The notes: generated by a model not told the origin, from the sequence alone. 33,823 nucleotides of DNA from Hyphomicrobiales bacterium (GCA_019075925.1 JAGXAC010000018.1:1-33823), one strand, 5' to 3'; positions 1 through 7,721 are shown, counted from the stretch's first letter. Translations and numbers: made by a program.

Positions 1-219
1 TGCCGCCGGCCAGGAGATGAATCGGAGCGCGGCGAGAATGCCGAGAACGGCGGCGGTTGCCGCCACGATCGTCGAGCCGAGCAGCAGCGCTGGTCCGGCA
101 TCGGCGGGCGCGCGGTCTTGGCGCAGCGGCAGATGCCCACTGGCCGCCAGCCCGTGCAGCGCCGCGGCCAGGACGAGCGCCACGAACAGCGCGAGCGGCA
201 CGATCTCACGGTTCGGCAA
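1..219 (-). CDS. Membrane protein, N-terminal part, cut by window edge
   Basis: The minus-strand frame is open for 73 codons from a TTG at 219 to the window edge. An AGGGGGAA Shine-Dalgarno lies just upstream, which is why I chose this start; no ATG precedes it before a stop. The reading shows two hydrophobic stretches, at about residues 6-27 and 42-68, separated by a short polar loop, so it is probably an integral membrane protein. I do not recognise the family from this fragment. It is divergent from the panB-like gene, and the 84-base gap between them carries an AT-rich dyad that could control both. The plus-strand ORFs over the same bases look like shadows. Confidence 0.5.
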   Translation of the reverse strand, partial: MPNREIVPLALFVALVLAAALHGLAASGHLPLRQDRAPADAGPALLLGSTIVAATAAVLGILAALRFISWPAA

Positions 220-258
220 TACGTCGTTCCCCCTGCGGCGCTTGACCCGGTCCAGCTA

Positions 259-275
259 ATATATGAGACATATAT
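259..275. promoter_or_regulatory. AT-rich inverted repeat, candidate operator
   Basis: ATATATG-AGA-CATATAT is a perfect dyad with 7-base arms and a 3-base spacer, in otherwise GC-rich DNA. It sits 28 bases before the panB-like start and between two divergent genes. The size and symmetry suit a dimeric regulator, and the GntR protein encoded one gene downstream is the obvious candidate. Its right arm shares the octamer ATATATCA with a second palindrome at 2260-2269. Confidence 0.45.
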
Positions 276-303
276 CACAACCACCGGGGCCGGGAAACGG
301 TCG

Positions 304-1224
304 ATGGCAACCAGCACGGACAGCAAGAGCGGGACGACGGCGCCGGCGGCGAACAAGCCCGATGCCGAGCGCAAGAAGCGCACCATCACCGAGATTCGCG
401 AGTCAAAAAAGACCGGCGAGAAAATGGTCTACATGTCGGTGCCGGATTATACCTCGGCCAAATGGGCCGAGCTCGCCGGCATCGACGTCGCGGTGGTCGG
501 CGACTCTCTGGCAATGGTCGCGCACGGCCACGCGAGCACCATCCCGGCCACCATGGACATGATGGTGATGCATGCGCAGGCGGTCCGGCGCGGCGCCCCC
601 AACACCTTCTCGCTCGGCTGCATGCCCTACCAGAGCTACCACACCGTGGAGCGGGCGCTGACCAACGCCACGCGGTTCATGCAGGAGGCGTTGTGCGACG
701 CGGTCAAGCCGCAAGGCGGCAAATCGCAGGCCCACATTTTGCGTGCGCTGGTCGACGCCGGAATCCCGACCGCCTCGCATATCGGGCTGACGCCGCACAC
801 CATCGCCATGTTCGGCGGCTTCAAGATTCAGGGCCGCACCGCCGATGCGGCGATGAAGATTCTCGAAGACGCGCTGGCGATCGAGGATGCCGGCTGCTTC
901 ATGCTGGAATTCGAGGCGGTGCCGGCGAAAATCGCCCGGCTGATTTCGGAGCAGCTCACCATCCCGACCATCGGCATCGGTGCGGGCGTCGGCTGCGACG
1001 GGCAAATCTTGCTATGTTACGACCTGCTCGGCGTGTTCACTGACTTCAAGCCGAAATTCACCAAGCGCTATACCAAGCTGACCGAAGTCGCCGTTGCCGG
1101 CATCACCCAATACATCAGGGAAGTGAAGGACGGTTCGTTCCCGGACGATGAACATTCCTATTCGGTCAACGAAGCCGAGTACGAGAAGTTCGCGGCGATG
1201 GTCGCCAAACGAAAGCAGATGTGA
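304..1224 (+). CDS. PanB-like ketopantoate hydroxymethyltransferase paralog
   Basis: This 306-residue protein aligns along its length with PanB, the enzyme that uses methylene-tetrahydrofolate to add a hydroxymethyl group to ketoisovalerate. Visible PanB motifs are VGDSL (D67), RRGAPN, GLTPH, FGGFKIQGR, FEAVP (catalytic Glu, E204) and GIGAG. Compared from memory with E. coli PanB, Asp84 reads Cys106 (SLGCMPY) and Glu114 reads Gln137 (VKPQGG), so two of the residues around the metal differ. There is no panC beside it. It is followed after one base by a GntR regulator, which suggests an inducible, probably catabolic role rather than pantothenate synthesis. The ORF track extends to 118, but that part overlaps the divergent gene and the dyad; ATG 304 with GGGAA upstream is preferred. 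The family call is firm; the reaction is open. Confidence 0.8.
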   Translation: MATSTDSKSGTTAPAANKPDAERKKRTITEIRESKKTGEKMVYMSVPDYTSAKWAELAGIDVAVVGDSLAMVAHGHASTIPATMDMMVMHAQAVRRGAPNTFSLGCMPYQSYHTVERALTNATRFMQEALCDAVKPQGGKSQAHILRALVDAGIPTASHIGLTPHTIAMFGGFKIQGRTADAAMKILEDALAIEDAGCFMLEFEAVPAKIARLISEQLTIPTIGIGAGVGCDGQILLCYDLLGVFTDFKPKFTKRYTKLTEVAVAGITQYIREVKDGSFPDDEHSYSVNEAEYEKFAAMVAKRKQM

Positions 1225-1225
1225 C

Positions 1226-1927
1226 ATGCCGCGGCCGCAAACCGCCGCATTGCGACGGCCGCGCCAAAGCGTGCGAACCGCGCCGACCGATACGCTGACT
1301 GACCAGGCTTATCGGCTGATCGAGGAGCAAATCGTCACGCTGCGGCTCAAGCCGGGCGACGTTCTTTCCGAGCAGATGCTGTCGGCGACATTCAAGATCG
1401 GCCGTACCCCGATCCGCGAAGCCCTGCATCGGCTGGCGCACGAAGGGCTGGTGACGATCCTGCCGCGCAAGGGCATCCTGGTCACCGACCTCAACCCGCG
1501 CCACCAGCTTTTGGTGCTGGAAGTGCGCCGCGAACTGGAGCGGCTATTGAGTCGGGCCGGCGCCGAGCGGGCGACGGCCGAGCAGCGCGAACAACTGCAG
1601 GAGATCGCCCGCGGCATGGACCGCGCCGCCAAAGGCAACGACGACATCGCTTTCATGCGGCTCGATCGCGAGTTCAACCGTGTCATGGTAGATTCCGCCC
1701 ATAACGGCTACGCCGCGCGTTCGATGAAACTCATCCAGGGACTGTCGCGACGGTTCTGGTACATGCACTATCGGGAGGCCGCCGATTTGCCGCTGTGCGC
1801 ACGCTTGCACGCCAATCAGGCGCGCGCGATCGCGCAGGGTAACGGCGAAGCGGCTGCCCGCGCCAGCGACAAGCTGATCGATTACGTTGAAGCTTTCACC
1901 CGCGCCACGGTGTCGATGCGGCCATGA
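1226..1927 (+). CDS. GntR family regulator, FadR/FCD subfamily
   Basis: This 234-residue transcription factor has an N-terminal winged helix (about residues 23-85, with the motif GRTPIREALHRLAHEGLV) and a helical FCD ligand-binding domain after it. Regulators of this type are usually repressors released by an organic acid. In the FCD domain the first metal motif, often FHxxL, reads FNRVM, so an Asn replaces the usual His. The start at 1226 comes one base after the PanB-like stop, and its last bases overlap the next start (ATGA at 1924), so the three genes are very probably cotranscribed. The longer ORF from 1148 would run inside the preceding gene and is rejected. Likely targets are the dyads at 259-275 and 2260-2269. 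Confidence 0.88.
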   Translation: MPRPQTAALRRPRQSVRTAPTDTLTDQAYRLIEEQIVTLRLKPGDVLSEQMLSATFKIGRTPIREALHRLAHEGLVTILPRKGILVTDLNPRHQLLVLEVRRELERLLSRAGAERATAEQREQLQEIARGMDRAAKGNDDIAFMRLDREFNRVMVDSAHNGYAARSMKLIQGLSRRFWYMHYREAADLPLCARLHANQARAIAQGNGEAAARASDKLIDYVEAFTRATVSMRP

Positions 1928-2223
1928 AAATCTACGAGGGCAAGCGCACCATCGATGGCCTCGTCGTCACGGTCGACGGCAACAGGCTGGCGGAGCATTA
2001 CGAGGTCAAGCAATTCACCAGGCGCGGCTTCGAATGGACCTATGAAGGGGCGAGCCCGCAGCAACTGGCTCTGGCGATCCTGGTCGAACATCTCGGCGAC
2101 GCCGAACGCGCCGTCGCGCTGTCGGAACCGTACATGCAAGACGTGATCGCCAATCTCGACAACGAGTGGCGGCTGACCGGTGATGACGTCGATGCCTATC
2201 TGCGCGCGAGCCGCGGCCGCTAG
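1924..2223 (+). CDS. DUF6166 family small protein
   Basis: This 99-residue soluble protein begins MKIYEGKRTIDGLVVTVDG and contains FEWTYEGASPQQLALAILVEHLGD, a pattern I recognise as the DUF6166 family. That family has no established function and often appears as a short conserved protein beside unrelated genes. There is no signal peptide or membrane segment. The start overlaps the GntR stop (ATGA), which implies translational coupling, so it probably belongs to the panB-like/GntR unit. Whether it modulates the regulator or acts in metabolism cannot be told from sequence. Confidence 0.75.
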   Translation: MKIYEGKRTIDGLVVTVDGNRLAEHYEVKQFTRRGFEWTYEGASPQQLALAILVEHLGDAERAVALSEPYMQDVIANLDNEWRLTGDDVDAYLRASRGR

Positions 2224-2259
2224 GCGCATTGTCGCCGGCTGCCGGCTGTGATAGATGCG

Positions 2260-2269
2260 TGATATATCA
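2260..2269. promoter_or_regulatory. TGATATATCA palindrome, candidate operator
   Basis: This perfect 10-base palindrome lies 49 bases upstream of the hydroxylase start, and is flanked by GTCGCC (2231-2236) and GGCGAC (2270-2275), which are themselves inverted. It shares ATATATCA with the dyad in front of the panB-like gene, so the same GntR protein may bind both. No binding data can be inferred beyond symmetry and position. Confidence 0.35.
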
Positions 2270-2283
2270 GGCGACAGGAAGCC

Positions 2284-2301
2284 GCGGCCGTGAGCGGCCG
2301 C
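2284..2301 (+). promoter_or_regulatory. GC hairpin in front of the hydroxylase gene
   Basis: GCGGCCG-TGAG-CGGCCGC can form a perfect 7-base-pair stem with a 4-base loop. It ends a few bases before the GGGAGA ribosome-binding site of the hydroxylase. No T-run follows, so a simple intrinsic terminator is doubtful; it could be an attenuator-like or mRNA-stabilising structure between the upstream unit and the hydroxylase. Confidence 0.4.
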
Positions 2302-2317
2302 ATTGGGAGACCCGGCC

Positions 2318-3088
2318 ATGATCAGCCAGCGCCAGATCGAATTCCGCCAGGAATACCGTTCCCGCATCCTCGGCTGGTATGACGGTTACCTGCATCTGAT
2401 CATCATCTACGCCATGGGTGCCGCGGCGTTCTACATCTATGTCGAGCACATCCACCGGGTGACCGCGCTGGAATGGCTGACGGTGCCGCTGACCTTCCTG
2501 CTCACTAATTTGTTCGAGTGGGCGGTGCATAAATACGTGATGCACCGGCCGATCGACATCAAAGGCCTGCGGTCGATCTACGAGCGGCACACGCTCAATC
2601 ATCACCAGTTCTTCACCGACGAGGAAATGCGCTTCCGCGATCACAAGGATTGGCGGGTGACGGTGTTCCCGCCGTTCGCACTGGTGGTATTCATCCTGAT
2701 GTCGCTGCCCGCTGCGGCCATTCTCGGCTCGATCTTCACCGCCAATGTCGGCTGGCTGTTCATGGCAACCACCAGCGGCATGTATCTGATCTATGAGTTC
2801 ATGCACTTTTGCTGCCACGTCGACGAAAACGCCTTCGTCCGCCATTGCCCATTCGTCAACTCGCTGCGCCGGCACCACACCGCGCACCACAACGCGCGAC
2901 TGATGATGGAGGTCAACATGAACCTGACCTTCCCGATCGCCGACTGGTTCTTCGGCACCTCGGATCTCGACCGCGGCCTCGTCGGCACCTTGCTCAATGG
3001 CTATGAGACGCGCTTCCTGAAGAAGAACCTGCGCGGTCGCCCGCGGTTGCCCAACGAGGCGGCGGCGACCCCGGTCGGCACCAACTAG
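2318..3088 (+). CDS. Fatty acid hydroxylase superfamily membrane protein
   Basis: This 256-residue integral membrane protein belongs to the di-iron fatty acid hydroxylase/sterol desaturase superfamily. The histidine clusters are all present: H71-x4-H76 (HKYVMHR), H91-x3-HH (HTLNHH), H163-x3-H167 (HFCCH) and H186-H-x2-HH191 (HHTAHH). Hydrophobic helices lie around residues 25-45, 54-69, 117-137 and 143-160. Such enzymes use O2 and two irons to hydroxylate or desaturate lipids at the membrane; the substrate here is unknown and could be a fatty acyl, carotenoid or polycyclic lipid. The track start at 2303 is a TTG overlapping the GGGAGA ribosome-binding site, so ATG 2318 is chosen. It lies downstream of the GntR unit, separated by a palindrome and a hairpin. 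Confidence 0.82.
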   Translation: MISQRQIEFRQEYRSRILGWYDGYLHLIIIYAMGAAAFYIYVEHIHRVTALEWLTVPLTFLLTNLFEWAVHKYVMHRPIDIKGLRSIYERHTLNHHQFFTDEEMRFRDHKDWRVTVFPPFALVVFILMSLPAAAILGSIFTANVGWLFMATTSGMYLIYEFMHFCCHVDENAFVRHCPFVNSLRRHHTAHHNARLMMEVNMNLTFPIADWFFGTSDLDRGLVGTLLNGYETRFLKKNLRGRPRLPNEAAATPVGTN

Positions 3089-3105
3089 ACCTCGCGGACA
3101 GCCGA

Positions 3106-3300
3106 ATGCCAAACGATGTCAAAGCAGTTCTGTCGGCCATTGCGCTGATCGTCGGCGCGGTCCTCGCCTTTTGGAGCGGATCGCCGATCCGCCACGGTTT
3201 TTCCACCTTCGTCGTCGTCACCACGATCTTCATGGTCGCGTCGATGTGGATTTTCCCGGAAGCCGGCGTGAAGAAGGGCGATGTGAAGCGGGTGAAGTAG
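3106..3300 (+). CDS. Small hypothetical membrane protein, two helices
   Basis: This 64-residue ORF starts 17 bases after the hydroxylase stop. It has two hydrophobic segments, at about residues 5-24 and 32-50, and a lysine-rich tail (KKGDVKRVK), giving a two-helix hairpin topology. The close spacing suggests cotranscription with the hydroxylase. I do not recognise the family. The Shine-Dalgarno is weak (GCGGACAG), so expression is less certain than for its neighbours. Confidence 0.55.
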   Translation: MPNDVKAVLSAIALIVGAVLAFWSGSPIRHGFSTFVVVTTIFMVASMWIFPEAGVKKGDVKRVK

Positions 3301-3355
3301 CTCCGAGTTGTCGGGACCGGCCGGCGCCGCGCGCCGCGCCAAGCGAACCGGCGGG

Positions 3356-5098
3356 CTACCGCGGCAGTCCGGCCCTGCACAAGGCGTCGTAGTGATGCTC
3401 GCGATCTTCCTTTCGCTTGTAGTGCAGCGTACGCATATAGGCTTCGACGCGAAATCCCGGCTCGCGCTTGAGCACTTCCGCCGCGTGTTGATGGGCCAGA
3501 GCTTCATTGCCGCTGGCGGCGTGACAAGCGGCGAGCAGCGCGTGGTGCAGATGGTCGGGCGCGCTGAGCCGGCCGAGCGCGGTAATCGCCTCGCCGTAGC
3601 GGCGCGCGGCGAAATAGGCCCGCGCCAGATGGTTCCAGAAACGTTCAGGGTGGTAGGGGTTGAGCCGCATCGCCTTCTCGATCCAGACGATGCCCTCTTC
3701 CGGCTGGCCGATCCACGTCAGCATCTCGCCCTGCTGCACGACGATCAGATCGTCGTTCGGGTTGAGGCTCAAAGCCCGCTGCTGATGGAAAGCAACCTTG
3801 TCGAAATCGCCGTTGGCGATGTTGACGGCGGCGAACAGCCGATGGACGTCGCTGTCATTGCTGTCGAGCTGTAGCGCCTTCTGCATCTCGAACTTCGATT
3901 CCTCGAAGGCCACTTGTGGGTCCCTGGCGTAGCCATTGACGAAGGCTTGGCCGAGCGTACACGCCCGCCAGGCACGGGCATGCGCATAATTGGGGTCGAG
4001 CGCGATGGCGCGATCGAGAAAGTGCAGGGCGGCTTCGTTGTCGGCGGGCGTCGAGCGGTGGTGCAGAAGCTTGCCGGCCAGCAAGCATTCATAGGCGGCC
4101 ATGTTGTCGGTCGGCTTGCGGGCGACGCGCTCGCTGGTTGCCGCCTCCACGCGTCCCGGCAGGGTCGCCACAATTGCAGTCGTCATTTCGTCCTGCAAGG
4201 CGAAGATGTCGTCCAGTTGGCGGTCATAGCGCTCCGCCCAGATATGGCGGTCTGCCTCGGCGTCAATCAACTGCACGGTGATGCGCACGCGATTGCCGGA
4301 TTTACGCACGCTGCCTTCCACCGCGTACTGGACGCGAAGCTCGCGCGCCACTTGCCGCACATCGACTGACTGTCCCTTGTATTTGAAAGCGGTGTTGCGC
4401 GAGATGACGAACAAATGCTTGAAGCGCGACAACTCGGTAATGATGTCCTCGGTCAGGCCATCGGCGAAGAATTGCTGCTCCGCTTCGTCGCTCATGTTGG
4501 TGAACGGCAGCACCACGATCGAGGAGCCGGTCGCCGTCGCCGCTGTTGCGTCGAGCGAGTGGCCGGCGGCGCGCGGCGAAATTCCGTAGGCGCGAACCGG
4601 CTCGGCGAAGTTCTTGACCCGCTGTTCGCCCATGTCCCTGTAGGACAGCGGCAACTTCTGTCGCACGTGCTGATAGACTGTTTCCGAGATGCAGATGCCG
4701 CCGGTCTCGGCCAGCGTCTCCAGGCGCGCCGCCAGATTGACGCCGTCGCCGTAGATATCGTCGCCGTCGACGATGACATCGCCGAGATTGACGCCGATCC
4801 GCAGTTGCATGCGCCGATCCTGCGGCAGCGAGGCGTTGCGCGCCTCCATGTCCCGCTGGATGTCCACGGCGCATTGCACCGCATTGACGATGCTGGCGAA
4901 CTCAGCCAGGACGCCGTCGCCCATCAGCTTGACGAGACGGCCGGAATATTTTTCGAGCAACGGCTCGAGAACTTCGCGTCGCCGGAGCCGGAGCATCGAC
5001 AGCGTTCCGGACTCGTCCGTGCCCATGAGCCGGCTGTAGCCCACCACGTCGGCGGCTAGGACGGCTGTCAGGCGGCGTTGGTCTCGCTCATCGCTCAT
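3356..5098 (-). CDS. Class III adenylate/guanylate cyclase with TolB-like and TPR regions
   Basis: This 580-residue protein has an N-terminal class III cyclase domain (about residues 8-180). Metal-binding aspartates are visible in LAADVVGYSRLM and KLMGDGVLAEF, and the purine/transition-state motif in YGDGVNLAARLE. A TolB-like segment follows (SIVVLPFTNMSDEAEQQFFADGL region, about 190-300), then TPR-like helical repeats to the C terminus. This arrangement is very common in Bradyrhizobium-like genomes, which carry many such cytoplasmic cyclases. The input signal is unknown. The track start at 5110 is a TTG; ATG 5098 is preferred. It has a likely own promoter with a -10 inside a palindrome and lies 91 bases beyond the livF stop, so it is probably not part of that operon. 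Confidence 0.85.
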   Translation of the reverse strand: MSDERDQRRLTAVLAADVVGYSRLMGTDESGTLSMLRLRRREVLEPLLEKYSGRLVKLMGDGVLAEFASIVNAVQCAVDIQRDMEARNASLPQDRRMQLRIGVNLGDVIVDGDDIYGDGVNLAARLETLAETGGICISETVYQHVRQKLPLSYRDMGEQRVKNFAEPVRAYGISPRAAGHSLDATAATATGSSIVVLPFTNMSDEAEQQFFADGLTEDIITELSRFKHLFVISRNTAFKYKGQSVDVRQVARELRVQYAVEGSVRKSGNRVRITVQLIDAEADRHIWAERYDRQLDDIFALQDEMTTAIVATLPGRVEAATSERVARKPTDNMAAYECLLAGKLLHHRSTPADNEAALHFLDRAIALDPNYAHARAWRACTLGQAFVNGYARDPQVAFEESKFEMQKALQLDSNDSDVHRLFAAVNIANGDFDKVAFHQQRALSLNPNDDLIVVQQGEMLTWIGQPEEGIVWIEKAMRLNPYHPERFWNHLARAYFAARRYGEAITALGRLSAPDHLHHALLAACHAASGNEALAHQHAAEVLKREPGFRVEAYMRTLHYKRKEDREHHYDALCRAGLPR

Positions 5099-5123
5099 GG
5101 TTTGTCGCAACCGCGGGGTTCCG

Positions 5124-5139
5124 CGACTAATTATAGTCG
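5124..5139 (-). promoter_or_regulatory. Cyclase promoter -10 inside a palindrome
   Basis: On the minus strand, CGACTA-TAAT-TAGTCG is a perfect inverted repeat that contains a consensus TATAAT. A possible -35, TTGCCG, lies 15 bases upstream, which is short. Transcription would start about 25 bases before ATG 5098. A small CGCGG/CCGCG hairpin (5112-5125) falls in the leader. A regulator bound to the palindrome would cover the -10. Confidence 0.4.
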
Positions 5140-5201
5140 GATTTGGGTAGCGGCAAGGCAGCCGCGGAGGGCGCTTCGAGGCGGGGTGGTGTAATCATGG
5201 T

Positions 5202-5930
5202 TTATGCAACGATCGAACGGCGAGCGACGCCGATCAGCCGGTCGAGCCGCGTGCGGTCCTGCTTCAACGGCTCGCTCATGCCGTCGTAGGTGATGCGGCC
5301 GCGGTCCATCACTACGATTCGCGGCGCCAGATCGAGCGCAAGCCGGGTATTTTGCTCGACGACAACAAGGGTTAGCCCCTGCGCGTCGGCCAAGTGTCGG
5401 ATCGCACGCGTCAGCTCTTCGACGTTTACCGGCGCCAGCCCCTCCGACGGCTCATCCATCAGAATCGCCGCCGGGTTGCCGACGAGCGCGCGTGCAATCG
5501 CCAGCATTTGCTGCTCGCCGCCGGACAACTGGCCGCCCCAATTCCGCTGGCGCTCCTGCAGCTTGGGAAACAGCTCGAACACCGAGGCGACCGTCCAAGA
5601 TCCCGGCCGTGCCGCGACTTCGAGATTTTCCCGCAGCGTGAGCGAGGGAAATATCTCGCGCTCCTGCGGCACGTAACCCAGTCCCGCCGCCACGCGCCGG
5701 TGCGGCGGAAGCCTGCTGATGTCGCGGCCGTGCAGACGGATGACGCCGCGATGCAGCGTCGTATGGCCCATGACGGTGGACAGCAGCGTCGTCTTGCCGA
5801 CGCCGTTGCGTCCGATGATCGCCAACGTCTCGCCGGCTTTGACGCCAAGCTGCACGTTCTCGATGATCACGGTCTCGCCGTAGCCGCCGGAAACCGCGTC
5901 GAGTTCGAGCGCCAATGCGGAGTCAGCCAC
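5202..5930 (-). CDS. livF: Branched-chain amino acid type ABC transporter ATP-binding protein LivF
   Basis: This 242-residue ATPase has Walker A (GRNGVGKTT), the Q-loop region, signature LSGGEQQ, Walker B (AILMDEPSEGLAP) and the switch histidine region reduced to VVVEQN, as usual in LivF. It pairs with LivG on the inner face of the membrane to drive import. Transporters of this family carry branched-chain amino acids but in these bacteria often carry aromatic acids, amides or other small organic acids. The start is GTG 5930, overlapping the livG stop by 8 bases. It is the last gene of the livKHMGF operon. Confidence 0.92.
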   Translation of the reverse strand: MADSALALELDAVSGGYGETVIIENVQLGVKAGETLAIIGRNGVGKTTLLSTVMGHTTLHRGVIRLHGRDISRLPPHRRVAAGLGYVPQEREIFPSLTLRENLEVAARPGSWTVASVFELFPKLQERQRNWGGQLSGGEQQMLAIARALVGNPAAILMDEPSEGLAPVNVEELTRAIRHLADAQGLTLVVVEQNTRLALDLAPRIVVMDRGRITYDGMSEPLKQDRTRLDRLIGVARRSIVA

Positions 5931-6687
5931 GGGACGGCTCCCGTTTTTCGCCGAGATAGATCGCGCGTACGCGCGGATCGGCGGAAATCTCGTCCGGAGT
6001 GCCTTCGGTCAGCACTGCTCCGGCAGCTAAAACGGTGATCCGCCTGGCGAAACGAAACACGACGTCCATGTCGTGTTCGATAATCAGCACGGCGATATTC
6101 GGATCGAGCTGCGAGATCACATCGAGGATCAGATGGCTTTCCGACGACGGCACGCCGGCCGCCGGCTCGTCGAGCAGCAGTAGCTTCGGCCGCTGCGCCA
6201 GCGCGATGGCGATTTCGACGAGGCGCTGCCGGCCGTAGGGTAATTCGCGCACCGGCCGGCTTGCATCGGAGATCAGCGCCAGCGATTGCAGATGATCAAG
6301 CGCTTCCGCGATCACCGCGGTTTCGCGGCCGGCGGATCGCCATAACCGGTTGCACGCGCCGGTGCGCTCGCCGATCGCCAGATAGATGTTTTCCAGCACG
6401 GTGAGGTTGCGAAAAAGCTGATTGACCTGAAAGGTGCGGGCGATGCCTCGGCGGGTGCGCGCCGCTTGCGACAGCGAGGTAATCTCGTCGCCGTCGAGCA
6501 ATACCTTGCCGGACGACGCCCGCACTCGGCCGGTGATCAGATTGACCAGAGTGGTTTTGCCGGCGCCGTTCGGCCCAATCAAGGCATGGCGGGCGCCGCG
6601 CGGCAAAGCGAGGCTGATGCCGCTCGCGACTTCCAGCGCGCCAAAGTTTTTCCGCAAGTCGCGGATTTCGAGCGCTGCCGCGGTCAT
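5923..6687 (-). CDS. livG: Branched-chain amino acid type ABC transporter ATP-binding protein LivG
   Basis: This 254-residue ATPase has Walker A (GPNGAGKTT), a LivG-type signature (LPYGRQRLVEIA, in place of LSGGQ), Walker B (LLLLDEPAAGV) and the switch motif IIEHDMD. FQVNQLFRNLTVLENI is the typical LivG Q-loop stretch. I chose ATG 6687 rather than 6702 because it makes an ATGA overlap with the livM stop, the standard junction in such operons; the earlier start adds only MAYPA. It works with LivF, LivH and LivM. Confidence 0.92.
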   Translation of the reverse strand: MTAAALEIRDLRKNFGALEVASGISLALPRGARHALIGPNGAGKTTLVNLITGRVRASSGKVLLDGDEITSLSQAARTRRGIARTFQVNQLFRNLTVLENIYLAIGERTGACNRLWRSAGRETAVIAEALDHLQSLALISDASRPVRELPYGRQRLVEIAIALAQRPKLLLLDEPAAGVPSSESHLILDVISQLDPNIAVLIIEHDMDVVFRFARRITVLAAGAVLTEGTPDEISADPRVRAIYLGEKREPSRG

Positions 6688-7721
6688 GGCTGGGTACGCC
6701 ATCGCAACAGCCGGTCGACGTTCAGCACCCTGAGCAACGTGCCGCGCCGGACAAGTAAAACGACGCCGATCAGCAACAGCCCGACGCCGAACTGCCAGAA
6801 TTCGGGGCTCGCCTTCGCCAGCTCATTTTGCAGCACCATGTACAGCGCGGCGCCGATGAAAGCCCCGTACAGCCGGCCGGCGCCGCCGAGGATGAGCATG
6901 ACCAGTACCGCCGCCGACTGGTCAAAGTCGAACACGCCAAGCGTGACGAAAGCGTTGGTCTGGGCAAACAGCGCGCCGGCGATGCCGGCGACGGCGGCCG
7001 AGATGGTGTAGGCAACTACCAGCCGCCAATGCACCGGTGAGCCGATCGCGTTCATGCGGCTGACGTTCTCCCGGATGCCGACCAGCGCTTGGCCGAACGG
7101 CGAATGGACGATCCGCCGCACGCAATAAAACACGATCAACAACACCCCGAGGCAATACAGATAATAGGTGTGGCCATAGATGTCGTAGTTGAACCGCCCG
7201 AACAGCGGCGCGATGTTGACGCCTGGAATGCCGTCATAACCGCCGGTGAAGTCGCGAAACAGATTGCCGCATTGCTGAAGCATAATGGTGGTCGAGAGCG
7301 TCAGAACCAGGAAGGCAAGGCCGCGGTAGTGCAGCAGGAGCCAACCGGACAGGAAGCCGGCAACGGCCGCGACGAGCGCACCGCACAGCACGCCGGAAAT
7401 CGGTTCGCTCCAGCCGAGATCGATAATCAGAAGCGACGCGCCATAGGCGCCGAGGCCGAAGAATGCCGCATGGCCGAGCGTGACGATCCCGGCATAGCCG
7501 AGAATCAAATCGAGTGACAGCGCAAACACGATCATGATCAAGGTTTGGCTGCCCAACACCATCTGGTTCGGAAAAATGAAAAACGCTGCGACGGCGGCGA
7601 GCCACGGCAGCGCTTCGGGGGGGCTGAAACGGCCGCGCCGCGCCAGCAGGCCGGCGGCGCGCGCGCGTTCGGCTGCAATCTCGCCGCCTGCATACGGCGA
7701 CAGGGATTTACTCGCGTCCAT
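6684..7721 (-). CDS. livM: Branched-chain amino acid type ABC transporter permease LivM
   Basis: This 345-residue permease has around nine hydrophobic helices and the LivM family motifs LGYAGIVTLGHAAFFGLGAYGAS and, near the C terminus, LILGGAGRLYGAFIGAALYM. A 40-residue polar N-terminal tail precedes the first helix. It forms the membrane channel with LivH. Its start overlaps the livH stop by 14 bases and its stop overlaps the livG start, so translation is coupled through the operon. Confidence 0.92.
   Translation of the reverse strand: MDASKSLSPYAGGEIAAERARAAGLLARRGRFSPPEALPWLAAVAAFFIFPNQMVLGSQTLIMIVFALSLDLILGYAGIVTLGHAAFFGLGAYGASLLIIDLGWSEPISGVLCGALVAAVAGFLSGWLLLHYRGLAFLVLTLSTTIMLQQCGNLFRDFTGGYDGIPGVNIAPLFGRFNYDIYGHTYYLYCLGVLLIVFYCVRRIVHSPFGQALVGIRENVSRMNAIGSPVHWRLVVAYTISAAVAGIAGALFAQTNAFVTLGVFDFDQSAAVLVMLILGGAGRLYGAFIGAALYMVLQNELAKASPEFWQFGVGLLLIGVVLLVRRGTLLRVLNVDRLLRWRTQP

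Noticed and set aside
118-303. N-terminal extension of the panB-like ORF
   Set aside because: It overlaps the divergent membrane gene and the AT-rich dyad and has no PanB similarity; ATG 304 fits better.
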